Source of the DNA: Shimia biformata
Lineage (GTDB): Bacteria; Pseudomonadota; Alphaproteobacteria; Rhodobacterales; Rhodobacteraceae
Length of the DNA stretch: 64,000 nucleotides
NCBI RefSeq assembly: GCF_016888515.1
Contig: NZ_JAFEJK010000001.1
Location: 1,831,475 to 1,895,474 of the forward strand
Direction: 5' to 3'
Part shown: positions 8,798 to 18,046 of the stretch, piece by piece
Layout: every line of letters begins with the position of its first letter
Numbering within the stretch: the stretch's first letter is position 1
Translations under genes and position numbers: made by a program
The notes under the pieces: model-generated
The model's database searches: none
Seen by the model: only the letters and a program-made list of their open reading frames with translations
What the model was told of the DNA's origin: nothing

Positions 8798-10747
8798 TCA
8801 GGTCAGATCGGGCGGCAGGGCCTGGGCTGCCAATTCTGTTACAATCTCGTCCAGGCTTTGGACCTTGGATTGCTTCTCGCCCAGACGCCGGGTCGACACG
8901 GTGCGGTCCTCGACCTCTTTCTTGCCGATGGCCAGGATCACCGGCACCTTGCCGACCGAGTGTTCGCGGACCTTGTAGTTGATCTTTTCGTTGCGGATGT
9001 CGGCCTCGGCGCGCACACCAGCGGCCTTCAGCGCCGCGACCACCTCATGCACATAATCGTCCGCATCCGACACGATCGAGGCGACAACCACCTGGCGCGG
9101 GGCCAGCCAGAACGGCAGCTTGCCGGCGTGTTCCTCGATCAGGATGCCGATGAACCGCTCGAACGAGCCAAGCGTCGCCCGGTGCAGCATGACGGGGCGG
9201 TGTTTCGCACCATCTTCACCGATATAGTTGGCGTCCAGACGCTCCGGCAGCACGAAATCCACCTGCAGCGTGCCGCATTGCCAGTCACGGCCAATCGCGT
9301 CGGTCAGCACGAACTCAAGCTTCGGCCCATAAAACGCGCCCTCACCGGGGTTCAGCTCAAACTCGCAGCCCGCGGCCTTGGTCGCCGCCATAAGCGCCGC
9401 CTCGGATTTGTCCCAGACCTCGTCCGACCCGGCGCGGGTGTCGGGGCGGTCGGAGAACTTGATCGAGAACTTCTCGAACCCGAGATCCTTGTAGATCGTC
9501 GACAGGAAGTCGATGAAGATCTTGGTTTCGGCCTCGATCTGGTCCTCGCGGCAGAAGATATGCGCGTCATCCTGCGTGAACCCGCGCACCCGCATGATCC
9601 CGTGCAGCGCACCCGAGGGTTCATAGCGGTTGCACGATCCGAACTCGGCCATGCGCAGGGGCAGGTCGCGATAGGATTTCAGACCCTGGTTGAAGATCTG
9701 CACGTGGCAGGGGCAGTTCATCGGCTTCAGCGCATTCACGGCCTTTTCGCGGGCGTGTTCCTCGTCCACTTCGACGATGAACATGTTTTCCTGGTACTTG
9801 TCCCAGTGGCCCGAGGCCTCCCACAGCTTGCGGTCGACAACCTGCGGCGTGTTCACCTCGACATAGCCGCCGCGCTGTTGCTGGCGGCGCATGTAATCCT
9901 GAAGCTGGGTGTAGATGGTCCAGCCATTGGGGTGCCAGAAGATCTGGCCCGGTGCCTCTTCCTGCATGTGGAACAGGTCCATCTCGCGACCCAGCTTGCG
10001 GTGGTCGCGCTTGGCGGCCTCTTCCAGCATGTGCAGATGCGCCTTCAGGTCTTCCTTGTTTTTGAAGGCGACACCATAGATGCGCTGCAACATGGCGCGA
10101 TTGCTGTCGCCGCGCCAATAGGCGCCCGCCACCGACATCAGCTTGAACGCATCCGCAGGCACCTGCCCGGTATGCTGCAGGTGGGGACCACGGCACAGGT
10201 CCTGCCAGTGGCCGTGCCAATACATCCGCAGCGGCTCGTCGCCGGGAATGGCGTCGATCAGCTCGACCTTGTAAGGCTCGTTGTTGGCTTCGTAATAGGC
10301 CACCGCGCGGTCACGCTCCCAGACTTCGGTCGTGACGGGATCGCGGCGGTTGATGATTTCCTTCATCTTCTTCTCGATCTCGCCCAGATCCTCGGGCGTG
10401 AACGGTTCCTGACGGTCGAAATCGTAATACCAGCCATTTTCGATCACCGGGCCGATGGTGACCTTCACATCCGGCCAGATTTCCTGCACCGCGCGCGCCA
10501 TGATATGCGCCAGGTCATGGCGGATCAGCTCCAGCGCCTCGGCGTCATTGTCCTTGATCGTGTTGATCGCGATCTTGGCATCGGCCTCGATCGGCCATTG
10601 CAGATCCCAGTGTTTGCCATCGACCGTGGCCGAAATCGCTTTCTTGCCAAGCGAGGTCGAGATCGACGACGCGACCTCGGCAGGGGTGACGCCCTTGTCG
10701 TAAGAACGTGCATTGCCATCAGGAAAAGTCAGGGAAATCTGGGCCAT
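8798..10747 (-). CDS. thrS: Threonyl-tRNA synthetase
   Basis: A class II synthetase of 649 residues with all domains: TGS ([11 protein letters not shown] to about 60), the second additional (editing) domain around residues 70-225 with the [16 protein letters not shown] motif, the catalytic core ([92 protein letters not shown]), and the anticodon-binding domain from about 550. The start at 10747 has GAGGCTG upstream. The 246 bases downstream, towards the bufferin operon, contain no recognised gene. Confidence 0.97.
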   Translation of the reverse strand: MAQISLTFPDGNARSYDKGVTPAEVASSISTSLGKKAISATVDGKHWDLQWPIEADAKIAINTIKDNDAEALELIRHDLAHIMARAVQEIWPDVKVTIGPVIENGWYYDFDRQEPFTPEDLGEIEKKMKEIINRRDPVTTEVWERDRAVAYYEANNEPYKVELIDAIPGDEPLRMYWHGHWQDLCRGPHLQHTGQVPADAFKLMSVAGAYWRGDSNRAMLQRIYGVAFKNKEDLKAHLHMLEEAAKRDHRKLGREMDLFHMQEEAPGQIFWHPNGWTIYTQLQDYMRRQQQRGGYVEVNTPQVVDRKLWEASGHWDKYQENMFIVEVDEEHAREKAVNALKPMNCPCHVQIFNQGLKSYRDLPLRMAEFGSCNRYEPSGALHGIMRVRGFTQDDAHIFCREDQIEAETKIFIDFLSTIYKDLGFEKFSIKFSDRPDTRAGSDEVWDKSEAALMAATKAAGCEFELNPGEGAFYGPKLEFVLTDAIGRDWQCGTLQVDFVLPERLDANYIGEDGAKHRPVMLHRATLGSFERFIGILIEEHAGKLPFWLAPRQVVVASIVSDADDYVHEVVAALKAAGVRAEADIRNEKINYKVREHSVGKVPVILAIGKKEVEDRTVSTRRLGEKQSKVQSLDEIVTELAAQALPPDLT

Positions 10748-10947
10748 CAGCCTCAAGCTCCTCGTCGGTTTGGCGCCCACGGAACGCCCGGTTGCGGGTA
10801 TATGGTTCGCGCGCCTTTTCGCGCTTTGCTTGGTTCAGGTCAAGCCTTGGGTTGCACATGCCGGTGGGAATGGGGCGGGCGTTGCGAAAAAACGATTCAT
10901 CATTGACAACAAACACACTAGGCTGACGCCAAAGAAATGAGGGGCAT

Positions 10948-11706
10948 ATGAGCGCAACGCAGTTTTTGACCACCCCGAAGGGGCGACAACTCGCCTATCA
11001 CAAGACCGAAGGGCAGGGGCCGACCGTGGTGTTCCTTGGCGGGCTGAAATCCGACATGGAAGGCACAAAGGCCGTGCATCTGGAAGACTGGGCACGGGCG
11101 ACGGGACGCGCCTTTCTGCGGTTTGATTATTCCGGCCACGGCGAAAGCTCGGGCCGGTTCGAAGAGGGCTGCATCGGCGACTGGCACGAGGACACGCTGG
11201 CCGCGATCGACGCGCTGACCGAGGGGCCGGTGATCGCGGTGGGGTCCTCCATGGGCGGCTGGCAGGCACTGTTGTTGTGCAAGGCGCGGCCCGACCGGGT
11301 TGTCGGGCTTGTGACCATCGCCGCCGCGCCGGATTTCACCGAAGATGGCTATTGGGCAAACTTCTCCGAGGCCCAGAAACAGGCGCTGGACGAGGTCGGA
11401 CATGTCGAACTGCCCTCGGACTACATGGAACCCTATGTCATCACCAAGCGCATGATCGAGGACGGGCGCAACCGGCTGGTGCTGCGGTCTCCTCTGGTCC
11501 TTGATATGCCCGTGCGCCTGTTGCAGGGGGACGAGGATACCGCCGTGTCGGTCGAGACCGCGTTGCGGCTGTTCAATCACGCCGCGTCACCGGATATGCG
11601 GCTGGTTCTGGGTAAGGGCAAGGATCACCGCTTCTCGGACGAAGATTGTCTAAAACTGATTGAAACGTCGGTTGCTGAGGTGATTTTTAGGGGAGGATTT
11701 GACTAA
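10948..11706 (+). CDS. Alpha/beta hydrolase (ABHD10-like)
   Basis: A 252-residue cytoplasmic hydrolase. It shows the oxyanion region VVFLGGLKSDMEGTKA, FDYSGHGESSG, the nucleophile elbow VGSSMGGWQALL, the acid region LLQGDEDTAVS and the histidine in GKGKDHRFSDED. This arrangement resembles ABHD10 and alphaproteobacterial thioesterase-like hydrolases. Substrate unknown. Its stop overlaps the next start (TAATG), so it is coupled to the second hydrolase. Confidence 0.85.
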   Translation: MSATQFLTTPKGRQLAYHKTEGQGPTVVFLGGLKSDMEGTKAVHLEDWARATGRAFLRFDYSGHGESSGRFEEGCIGDWHEDTLAAIDALTEGPVIAVGSSMGGWQALLLCKARPDRVVGLVTIAAAPDFTEDGYWANFSEAQKQALDEVGHVELPSDYMEPYVITKRMIEDGRNRLVLRSPLVLDMPVRLLQGDEDTAVSVETALRLFNHAASPDMRLVLGKGKDHRFSDEDCLKLIETSVAEVIFRGGFD

Positions 11707-12686
11707 TGCGAACAATTGGGCGTTTCCTTGGGCGATTGCTTGTTGTCCTGATCGTCGTTGGTCTGGCGCTTTGGGCCTTCGGCCCATATGAGCGGATTTC
11801 GACCACGCCGACCTTTGCTGCGCAGGATATTGGCGAGGATATCGACAGCTATCTCGCGGCGCGCGAATCCGGGTTTGGCGAGATGACGGACGGGGTGCAG
11901 AAACGCGTGATCTGGCATGGCGATGCCGGGGAGCGGACCCCTGTTGCAGTGGTCTATGTGCATGGGTTTTCCGCCACGTCCGAGGAAATTCGCCCGGTCC
12001 CGGATCGTGTCGCCGAGGCACTTGGCGCCAACCTCTATTACACCCGCCTGACCGGGCACGGATTGCCCGGCGCGGCGCTGGCCGAGGCGACGGTTCAGGA
12101 CTGGATGAATGATGTCGCCGAAGCGATCGAAATCGGGCGGCGGATCGGCGACCGGGTGCTGGTGATCTCGACCTCGACCGGCGGAACGCTGGTGGCCGAG
12201 GCTGCGCTGCAGCCCGATCTGGTGCGGGATGTGGCAGGTATGGCGTTCATTTCGCCGAATTTCGGCATCAATGACCCAATGGCGCCGGTTCTGACATTGC
12301 CCGCCGCGCGCTGGTGGGTGCCGCTGGTGGCAGGGGCGGAACGCAGCTGGCAGGCGGGCAATGCCGAACATGAGAAATACTGGACCACGCGCTATCCCAC
12401 GGTTGCCGTGATGCAGATGGCGGCGCTGGTGCAGGATGCGGTCGGGCTGGACTTCGGGCAGGCAACCGTGCCCGCCTATTTCCGGTTCTCGAGGGCTGAC
12501 CGTGTGGTGCGCGAAGACATGACCCAGACCGTGGCCGATCACTGGGGTGCGCCGGTTGTCATCGACATCGTGTCGCCCGGACCAGATGACGACCCGGATC
12601 AGCACGTGATCACCGGCGACATCCGATCACCCGGAGAAACCGATGATACGATTCAGGATATTTTAAGCTGGTTCAATGGCTTGTAA
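11706..12686 (+). CDS. Membrane-anchored alpha/beta hydrolase
   Basis: A 326-residue protein with an N-terminal membrane helix (IGRFLGRLLVVLIVVGLALWAFG), then a serine hydrolase domain facing the periplasm: VVYVHGFSATSEEIRPV, LTGHGLPG, and the nucleophile elbow VISTSTGGTLVAEA. The elbow is S-x-S-x-G rather than strict GxSxG. The FRFSRADRVVREDM region holds the acid. It resembles lysophospholipase-type hydrolases. One-base overlap with the upstream hydrolase. Confidence 0.8.
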   Translation: MRTIGRFLGRLLVVLIVVGLALWAFGPYERISTTPTFAAQDIGEDIDSYLAARESGFGEMTDGVQKRVIWHGDAGERTPVAVVYVHGFSATSEEIRPVPDRVAEALGANLYYTRLTGHGLPGAALAEATVQDWMNDVAEAIEIGRRIGDRVLVISTSTGGTLVAEAALQPDLVRDVAGMAFISPNFGINDPMAPVLTLPAARWWVPLVAGAERSWQAGNAEHEKYWTTRYPTVAVMQMAALVQDAVGLDFGQATVPAYFRFSRADRVVREDMTQTVADHWGAPVVIDIVSPGPDDDPDQHVITGDIRSPGETDDTIQDILSWFNGL

Positions 12687-12705
12687 GCAAAAGGTCATGT
12701 AATAC

Positions 12706-13149
12706 ATGAGCATGAAAATGGAGCAAAGAGTTAGCCTGATCACGCTGGCGGTGCGGGATCTGGACCGCTCGGCGCGGTTTTACGAGGCACTGGGATGGAC
12801 CCGCGTCGACAGCCCAGACGGGGTCGTTGCGTTCGACCTGATCGGGCAGACGCTTGGCCTTTATGAGCGCGCAAAACTGGCCGAGGATCTGGGTATTCCT
12901 GCCGATGCGATCGGCGGGTTTTCCGGCGTCACGCTCAGCTACAACACGCGCGACCGGGACGAGGTCACAGCGGTGATCGACGCGGCTCTGGCGGCAGGGG
13001 GACGTATGCTGAAACCCGCGCAAGAGGTGTTCTGGGGCGGTTTCCACGGTTATTTCGGCGATCCCGACGGCCATGTCTGGGAAGTCGCTCATAACCCGTT
13101 CTCGGCGCTTGGACCGGACGGGGCGTTTCGCTGGAACGGCTATGAATAG
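12706..13149 (+). CDS. VOC-family (glyoxalase/bleomycin-resistance fold) protein
   Basis: A 147-residue single VOC domain: RVSLITLAVRDLDRSARFYEALGW, GVTLSYNTRDRDEV, and the C-terminal GYFGDPDGHVWEVAHNPF with the conserved acidic ligand position. Several in-frame ATGs occur at the start (12706, 12712, 12718), so the exact start is uncertain. It lies inside a plus-strand run of hydrolases. Substrate unknown. Confidence 0.85.
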   Translation: MSMKMEQRVSLITLAVRDLDRSARFYEALGWTRVDSPDGVVAFDLIGQTLGLYERAKLAEDLGIPADAIGGFSGVTLSYNTRDRDEVTAVIDAALAAGGRMLKPAQEVFWGGFHGYFGDPDGHVWEVAHNPFSALGPDGAFRWNGYE

Positions 13150-13158
13150 GCATACGCG

Positions 13159-13869
13159 ATGACCGAACCCCTTGTTTTGGTGCCCGGCTTCATGTGTGAC
13201 GCGCGGGTGTTCGAGCCCCAGATCACCACGTTTTCGGCGGAACGTCCCGTCATGGTCAGCCCGATCACCACGGGCGACACCGTCCGGGACATGGCCGCGG
13301 CGATTCTGGCGGGCGCCCCGGCCAAGTTTGCGCTGGCCGGGTTGTCGCTGGGCGGCATCGTGGCGATGGAGGTGCTGCGGCAGGCCCCCGACAGAGTCTC
13401 GCGACTGGCGCTGCTGGACACAAACCCGCTATCCGAAACTCCGAATGGCGCGGCGGCCTATGAACCGCTCCTGGTGCAGGCAAAGGCCGGTCACGTGGAA
13501 GAGGCGCTGCGCGGTTTCATGTCGCCCGACTACCTCGCTCCGGGGCCCAAGCGGATGGAACTGATCAATCTTTTCGTGCGCATGGGGCAGGGGATCGGGG
13601 CCGAGGTCATGACCCGGCAGGTCCGCGCGATGCAGCGGCGCCCCGATCAGCAGGGCACGCTGCGACGGTGCAAAGTGCCGACATTGCTGCTGTGCGGTGC
13701 GCTGGACCGGCTGACGCCTCCGAAACGGCACGAATTCATGGCCGAACTGATCCCCTTTGCCAAACTCGCCATGATCGAGGATGCCGGCCACCTGCCGACG
13801 CTGGAACAGCCCGAGGCCACGACCGCCGCGCTCAGGGGGTGGCTGGCGCAGCCCTATGTTCTGAGATGA
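13159..13869 (+). CDS. Alpha/beta hydrolase
   Basis: A 236-residue soluble hydrolase with LVLVPGFMCDARVFEPQ (oxyanion), the nucleophile elbow FALAGLSLGGIVAMEVL, LLLCGALDRLTPPKRH (acid) and MIEDAGHLPTLEQPE (catalytic histidine), the complete triad of the MetX/haloperoxidase-like group. Its stop overlaps the next start by ATGA (13866-13869). Substrate not predictable. Confidence 0.87.
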   Translation: MTEPLVLVPGFMCDARVFEPQITTFSAERPVMVSPITTGDTVRDMAAAILAGAPAKFALAGLSLGGIVAMEVLRQAPDRVSRLALLDTNPLSETPNGAAAYEPLLVQAKAGHVEEALRGFMSPDYLAPGPKRMELINLFVRMGQGIGAEVMTRQVRAMQRRPDQQGTLRRCKVPTLLLCGALDRLTPPKRHEFMAELIPFAKLAMIEDAGHLPTLEQPEATTAALRGWLAQPYVLR

Positions 13870-14099
13870 GGGAACCGGCCCGCAGTTGGAAACAGACGCT
13901 TTTGCGGTTTCTGGTCCGCGTGCGCCGCAGCGTGCCGCCGGGTGCGCGGCTTGTGCTGGGGCTGGTGCTGATGGTGGGCGGTGTCTTTGGTTTCCTGCCC
14001 GTTCTCGGGTTCTGGATGATCCCCCTGGGCGCGACCATCGCCTGGTTTGACATCAAACCGCTGTGGGAGCGGTGGCGCGGGCACAAAAAAGGGGGCTGA
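13866..14099 (+). CDS. Small membrane protein
   Basis: A 77-residue protein translationally coupled to the upstream hydrolase (ATGA). After a basic N-terminus (RSWKQTLLRFLVRVRRSVPPG) it has one long or two short hydrophobic segments (ARLVLGLVLMVGGVFGFLPVLGFWMIPLGATIAWF), then a basic tail. Function unknown. Its stop lies inside the terminator hairpin. Confidence 0.7.
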   Translation: MREPARSWKQTLLRFLVRVRRSVPPGARLVLGLVLMVGGVFGFLPVLGFWMIPLGATIAWFDIKPLWERWRGHKKGG

Positions 14100-14110
14100 T
14101 GCCCCCTTTC
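14085..14110. terminator. Bidirectional intrinsic terminator
   Basis: A-tract, GGGGGC, TGAT loop, GCCCCC, T-tract. The stem extends through AAA/TTT on both sides, so it can serve both the plus-strand hydrolase run and the convergent phaZ gene. Confidence 0.85.
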
Positions 14111-14132
14111 GATGTCAGATGTGAACCCGGTG

Positions 14133-15431
14133 TCAGGCCGCGGCGTTTTTGTTCGCGGCCTTTTTCTTGGTTGTCTTCTTTCGTTCATCCAGGTCGGGCG
14201 CGTCGCTGTTGGCGTCGATGAAATCCAGCACCAGCGGGCGGATATTGTTGCGCCAGCTTTTCCCGGCGAAGATACCGTAATGCCCGGCGTTCGGCTCGAC
14301 ATAGCTGGCCTTCTTCTCGTCCGGCAGGCCGGTGCAGAGGTCCAGAGCGGCGACACACTGGCCCGGGGCCGAGATGTCATCCTTGCCGCCTTCAACCGTC
14401 TTGACTGCGACGGTCGTGATCTTGCCAATATCGACCTTCTTGCCCGCCACGGTGAAGTTGTTTGACGCGATCTCACCGTTTTTGAAAATCCGCTCGACGG
14501 TCGAAAGGTAGAATTCCGCCGGCATGTCCATCACGGCGAGGTATTCGTCATAGAATCGGTTATGGGCATCGTGATCCGACGCCTCGCCGCGCATGACGCG
14601 GGTGATCTGGTCACTGAATGCCTTCGAGTGGCGCTCGGCGTTCATCGACATGAACGACGACAGCTGCAACAGGCCCGGATAGACCATGCGGCCCACGCCG
14701 GGGTATTTGAAGCCGACGCGCTGGATCATCATCTCTTCCAACTGGCCCATGGTAACGCGATGGCCAAAATCGGTGACTTCGGTCGGCGCGGCGTTTGGGT
14801 CGATCGGCCCACCGATCAAGGTCAGCGAACGGGGTTGGGCAGACGGGTCTTCCTCGGCCAGGTATGCGGTTGCGGCCAGGGTCAGCGGGGCCGGCTGGCA
14901 AACAGCGATCACATGGGTGTCTGGCCCCAGTTCCCGCATGAAATCAACAAGGTAAAGGGTATAGTCCTCGACGTCGAACTTGCCGGCCGAGACCGGAATG
15001 TCACGCGCATTGTGCCAGTCGGTCACATAGACTTCGCAATCGACCAATAGGGATTTCACCGTGGACCGCAGGAGGGTGGCATAGTGGCCGGACATTGGCG
15101 CAACCAGAAGAACCTTGCGCGGATTCGGCTCTCGGCCGGAAACCGAGAAATGGATCAGATCGCCAAAGGGTTTCTCGACAATGGTCTCGATATTGACCAG
15201 GTGGTCCTTGCCGTCGGCGCAGGTGAAGGTGCGGATGCCCCAGTCCGGTTTCGTGACCATGCGCTGGAAGGTGCGTTCGGTGACTTCGCCCCAGGCGGCC
15301 ATCCATTGCAACGCAGGATTTGGAACCATGGAGAAAATTGGATACGATGCCATGGCAAGCGCCGACGCGCCCAGCCACTGGTTTGTGTTCCGGACGGTCT
15401 CCATCAGGTCATACGTGGCCATGTATCGCAT
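14133..15431 (-). CDS. phaZ: Intracellular poly(3-hydroxyalkanoate) depolymerase
   Basis: Breaks down stored polyhydroxybutyrate inside the cell. The 432-residue chain has the family's lipase-box variant with cysteine as nucleophile (VIAVCQPAPLT, C178), LLVAPMSGHYATLLR, YVTDWHNARDIPV and the C-terminal histidine region EPNAGHYGIFAG. The tail is Lys/Ala-rich (KKTTKKKAANKNAAA), a plausible granule or DNA contact. CAGGAG stands 6 bases before the ATG at 15431. Divergent from phaC across about 110 bases. Confidence 0.95.
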   Translation of the reverse strand: MRYMATYDLMETVRNTNQWLGASALAMASYPIFSMVPNPALQWMAAWGEVTERTFQRMVTKPDWGIRTFTCADGKDHLVNIETIVEKPFGDLIHFSVSGREPNPRKVLLVAPMSGHYATLLRSTVKSLLVDCEVYVTDWHNARDIPVSAGKFDVEDYTLYLVDFMRELGPDTHVIAVCQPAPLTLAATAYLAEEDPSAQPRSLTLIGGPIDPNAAPTEVTDFGHRVTMGQLEEMMIQRVGFKYPGVGRMVYPGLLQLSSFMSMNAERHSKAFSDQITRVMRGEASDHDAHNRFYDEYLAVMDMPAEFYLSTVERIFKNGEIASNNFTVAGKKVDIGKITTVAVKTVEGGKDDISAPGQCVAALDLCTGLPDEKKASYVEPNAGHYGIFAGKSWRNNIRPLVLDFIDANSDAPDLDERKKTTKKKAANKNAAA

Positions 15432-15542
15432 TGGCGTCTCCTGTTACGTCGGGTTAACTAGTCCCGAATTGCTGAGTCGTCCGTGTATCATACACGCGAA
15501 CATCATGCTGCACAGCGGCGAGAATAGGGCTAAATATTGATT

Positions 15543-17336
15543 ATGACAACAAACGAGAATGCCGCAGGTGCAAATTTCGACAAGCTGAACGAAAACCTGG
15601 CGAAGGTTGAACAGCTGTCTCGTCGCCTTGTCGAAGTCATGGCCCACCGCAAACCGCTGCGCCCGGATCTGAACTCGCCGGACACGGATGTCTTCGTGAA
15701 TGCGGCCAATGCCTACATGCAGGAAATGGTCAACAACCCCGGCAAGATCATCGAGCATCAGCTCGATTTTTGGGCCAAGTCGGTCAAGCATTTTGTCGAG
15801 GCGCAGAATGTCCTGATGAAGGGCAAGCTGGAAGCGCCCGAGGATGAGACCCCCAGCGACGGGCGGTTTGCCAACCCGCTGTGGCAGAGCCATCCCTATT
15901 TCAACTTCATCAAGCAGCAATACATGCTGAACGCCAAGGCGATCACCGATGCGGTCAATGACATTGATGGCATGGATGACAAGGACAAGCAGCGCCTGAG
16001 CTATTTCTCGCAGCAGATCGTCGACATGATGGCGCCCACGAATTTCCTTGGGCTGAACCCCGATGCGCTGGAAAAAGCCGTCGAGACCGAGGGCATGTCG
16101 CTGGTGCAGGGGCTTGAGAACCTGATTGCCGATCTTGAGGCCAACAACGGCGAACTGGTGGTGCGGCTGGCCGATGAAAGCGCCTTTGAGGTCGGGGGCA
16201 ACATCGCCACCACGCCGGGCAAGGTGGTGTTCCGCAACCGGATGATGGAGCTGCTGCAATACACGCCCACCACGGAATCGGTCTATGCGGTGCCGCTGAT
16301 CATCTTCCCGCCCTGGATCAACAAGTATTACATCCTCGACCTGAAAGAACAGAACAGCATGATCAAATGGCTGGTCGATCAGGGCTATACGGTGTTCGTG
16401 GTCAGTTGGGTCAACCCGGACCGCAGCTATGCCGATGTCGGGATGGAGGACTATATCGAGGACGGCTATCTGACCGCGATTTCCGAGGTCAAGAAGTTGA
16501 CCAGCCAGAAACAGGTCAACGCCGTGGGATACTGTATCGCGGGCACCACGCTGGCGCTGACCTTGTCCCTGCTGAAGAAACGCGGCGACAAGTCGGTAAA
16601 ATCGGCAACCTTCTTTACCGCGCTGACGGATTTCTCGGACCAGGGCGAATTCACGCCCTTCCTGGCGGATGATTTCATCGACGCGATCGACAAGGAAATC
16701 GAGGATGAGGGGCTGTTGCGGTCCTTTATCATGCAGCGCACATTCTCGTTCCTGCGCTCGAATGACCTTGTCTATGGTCCGGCGATCAAAAGCTACATGA
16801 TGGGCCAGACGCCCCCGGCCTTTGATCTTCTTTACTGGAATGGCGACGGGTCGGGGCTGCCGGGCAAGATGGCGCATGAATACCTGCGCGAACTGTGCCA
16901 GGCCAACAAGCTGGCCGAGGGCGGGATCGAATTCCTGGGTGAGACGCTGAGCCTGAAGGATGTGGACGTGCCGGTCTGTGCCGTCACCTGCGAAACCGAT
17001 CACATCGCGCGCTGGAAGGACTGCTACAAGGGGTTCCAGCAGTGGGGCAGCAAGTCCAAGACCTTTATCGTGTCCGAGTCCGGCCATATCGCGGGTATCG
17101 TCAATCCGCCTTCGAAGAAGAAATACGGCCATTACGTCAATGCCGACACCAAGCTTTCGGCCGAGGACTGGATGGAAGGGGCGACCTTCACCGAAGGGTC
17201 GTGGTGGCCGCGCTGGGACGGCTGGCTGAAATCGCGCTCTGGCAAGCAGGTCGCGGCCCGCGATCCCGGCGATTCGGAGCATCCGGTGCTGTGCGATGCC
17301 CCCGGAACCTATGTTGTGGCCAAGGCAACCCGCTGA
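15543..17336 (+). CDS. phaC: Class I polyhydroxyalkanoate synthase
   Basis: Polymerises hydroxyacyl-CoA into PHA on the granule surface. A 597-residue class I enzyme: IIFPPWINKYYILDLKEQNSMIKWLVDQGYTVFVVSWVNPD in the core, the lipase-like box AVGYCIAGTTLALTL with the catalytic cysteine (C331), VCAVTCETDHIARWKDC with the catalytic aspartate, and SESGHIAGIVNPP with the histidine. ATG at 15543 is preferred over an upstream TTG in frame. Separated from phaP by about 130 bases that hold repeated PhaR-type boxes. Confidence 0.96.
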   Translation: MTTNENAAGANFDKLNENLAKVEQLSRRLVEVMAHRKPLRPDLNSPDTDVFVNAANAYMQEMVNNPGKIIEHQLDFWAKSVKHFVEAQNVLMKGKLEAPEDETPSDGRFANPLWQSHPYFNFIKQQYMLNAKAITDAVNDIDGMDDKDKQRLSYFSQQIVDMMAPTNFLGLNPDALEKAVETEGMSLVQGLENLIADLEANNGELVVRLADESAFEVGGNIATTPGKVVFRNRMMELLQYTPTTESVYAVPLIIFPPWINKYYILDLKEQNSMIKWLVDQGYTVFVVSWVNPDRSYADVGMEDYIEDGYLTAISEVKKLTSQKQVNAVGYCIAGTTLALTLSLLKKRGDKSVKSATFFTALTDFSDQGEFTPFLADDFIDAIDKEIEDEGLLRSFIMQRTFSFLRSNDLVYGPAIKSYMMGQTPPAFDLLYWNGDGSGLPGKMAHEYLRELCQANKLAEGGIEFLGETLSLKDVDVPVCAVTCETDHIARWKDCYKGFQQWGSKSKTFIVSESGHIAGIVNPPSKKKYGHYVNADTKLSAEDWMEGATFTEGSWWPRWDGWLKSRSGKQVAARDPGDSEHPVLCDAPGTYVVAKATR

Positions 17337-17361
17337 TTTTATTGCGTAATCGAAAATTATT

Positions 17362-17430
17362 CTGCGGTGCAGCAAAAAATACTTGAAATGCTGCGCTGCA
17401 GAAAGCATATTCTTTGCAGACGCAGCAAAG
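17362..17430 (+). promoter_or_regulatory. PhaR-type operator boxes upstream of phaP
   Basis: Two perfect CTGC-N3-GCAG palindromes at 17362-17372 and 17391-17401 (29 bases apart), followed by a related inverted repeat TTTGC...GCAAA at 17413-17429. CTGC-N3-GCAG is the binding pattern described for PhaR upstream of phaP in Rhodobacter sphaeroides. They lie about 70-110 bases before the phaP start, consistent with repression of phasin until PHA titrates PhaR. Confidence 0.75.
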
Positions 17431-17469
17431 CGGGTCCTCCCTCCCGCATCATTTTAAGGAACTGATACC

Positions 17470-17913
17470 ATGGCAAAGACCCAAGATATGACCGCCATCC
17501 TGAAAGACATGATGGGCGCATTCCCCGTTGACACCAAAGCAATGGAAGACGCGTTCAAGTCGACCGCAACCCTAAACGAGAAGCTGGCCGGCGTTGCGCT
17601 GGAAGCTGCCGAGAAATCCTCGGAAATCTCGTCCAAGTGGACCAAAGAAACCATCGAAAAGCTGGGTGGCCTGTCGAAAGCCAAAGCAGACCCCGCCGAC
17701 TATGCCAAAGCGATCACCGATTTCGCTTCGGCTCAGGCTGAAGTTGCCGCCGAGAACATGGCTGCCTTCGCCGAGGTTGCCAAGAAAGTTCAGATGGAAA
17801 CCGTCGAACTGCTGATGGCCGCTGGCAAAGACGCTTCGGAAGAAGCACAAGCCGCCGTCAAAAAAGCAACCGACGAAGTTGCCAAGGTCGCCAAGAAGGC
17901 AACCGCCAAGTAA
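17470..17913 (+). CDS. phaP: Phasin (PHA granule-coating protein)
   Basis: A 147-residue, cysteine-free, Ala/Lys/Glu-rich, mostly helical protein with the phasin pattern: FPVDTKAMEDAFKSTATLNEKLAGVALEAAEKSSEIS, then YAKAITDFASAQAEVAAENMAAFAEVAKKVQMETVELLMAAGKD. It covers PHA granules and sets their size and number. AAGGA precedes the ATG. It lies between phaC and phaR, with operator boxes upstream and a strong terminator downstream, so it is probably transcribed on its own. Confidence 0.93.
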   Translation: MAKTQDMTAILKDMMGAFPVDTKAMEDAFKSTATLNEKLAGVALEAAEKSSEISSKWTKETIEKLGGLSKAKADPADYAKAITDFASAQAEVAAENMAAFAEVAKKVQMETVELLMAAGKDASEEAQAAVKKATDEVAKVAKKATAK

Positions 17914-17962
17914 GAAATCGCAGATCTCTGCATCCCTCCCTCCCTGATGATGCAGATTGCGT

Positions 17963-17994
17963 GGGCGAGCCGTCGGCTCGCCCTTTCTTTTTAT
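17963..17994 (+). terminator. Intrinsic terminator after phaP
   Basis: A perfect 9-bp stem (GGGCGAGCC / GGCTCGCCC) with a GTC loop, followed by TTTCTTTTTATT. Confidence 0.92.
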
Positions 17995-18030
17995 TCTGCG
18001 CTCGCATAAGCTTTTCTGCAGCGCGCATAA
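17995..18030 (+). promoter_or_regulatory. Direct repeat before phaR, possible PhaR autoregulatory site
   Basis: TCTGC-GCT-CGCATAA (17995-18009) is repeated as TCTGC-AGCG-CGCATAA (18015-18030), 20 bases apart. Both contain the TGC...GCA half-site pattern of PhaR and lie within 55 bases of the phaR start. Autorepression by PhaR is known in Paracoccus; here it is inferred. Confidence 0.5.
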
Positions 18031-18046
18031 AGTAGGGGAGATGCCC

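Noticed and set aside
8666-10906. Long open frame of about 746 codons on the plus strand
   Set aside because: It is antisense to thrS, whose protein is fully recognisable; in GC-rich DNA such mirror frames are common. The same applies to the long antisense frames over phaC (15444-17408), sulfite reductase (49761-51809) and dctB (55433-56977).
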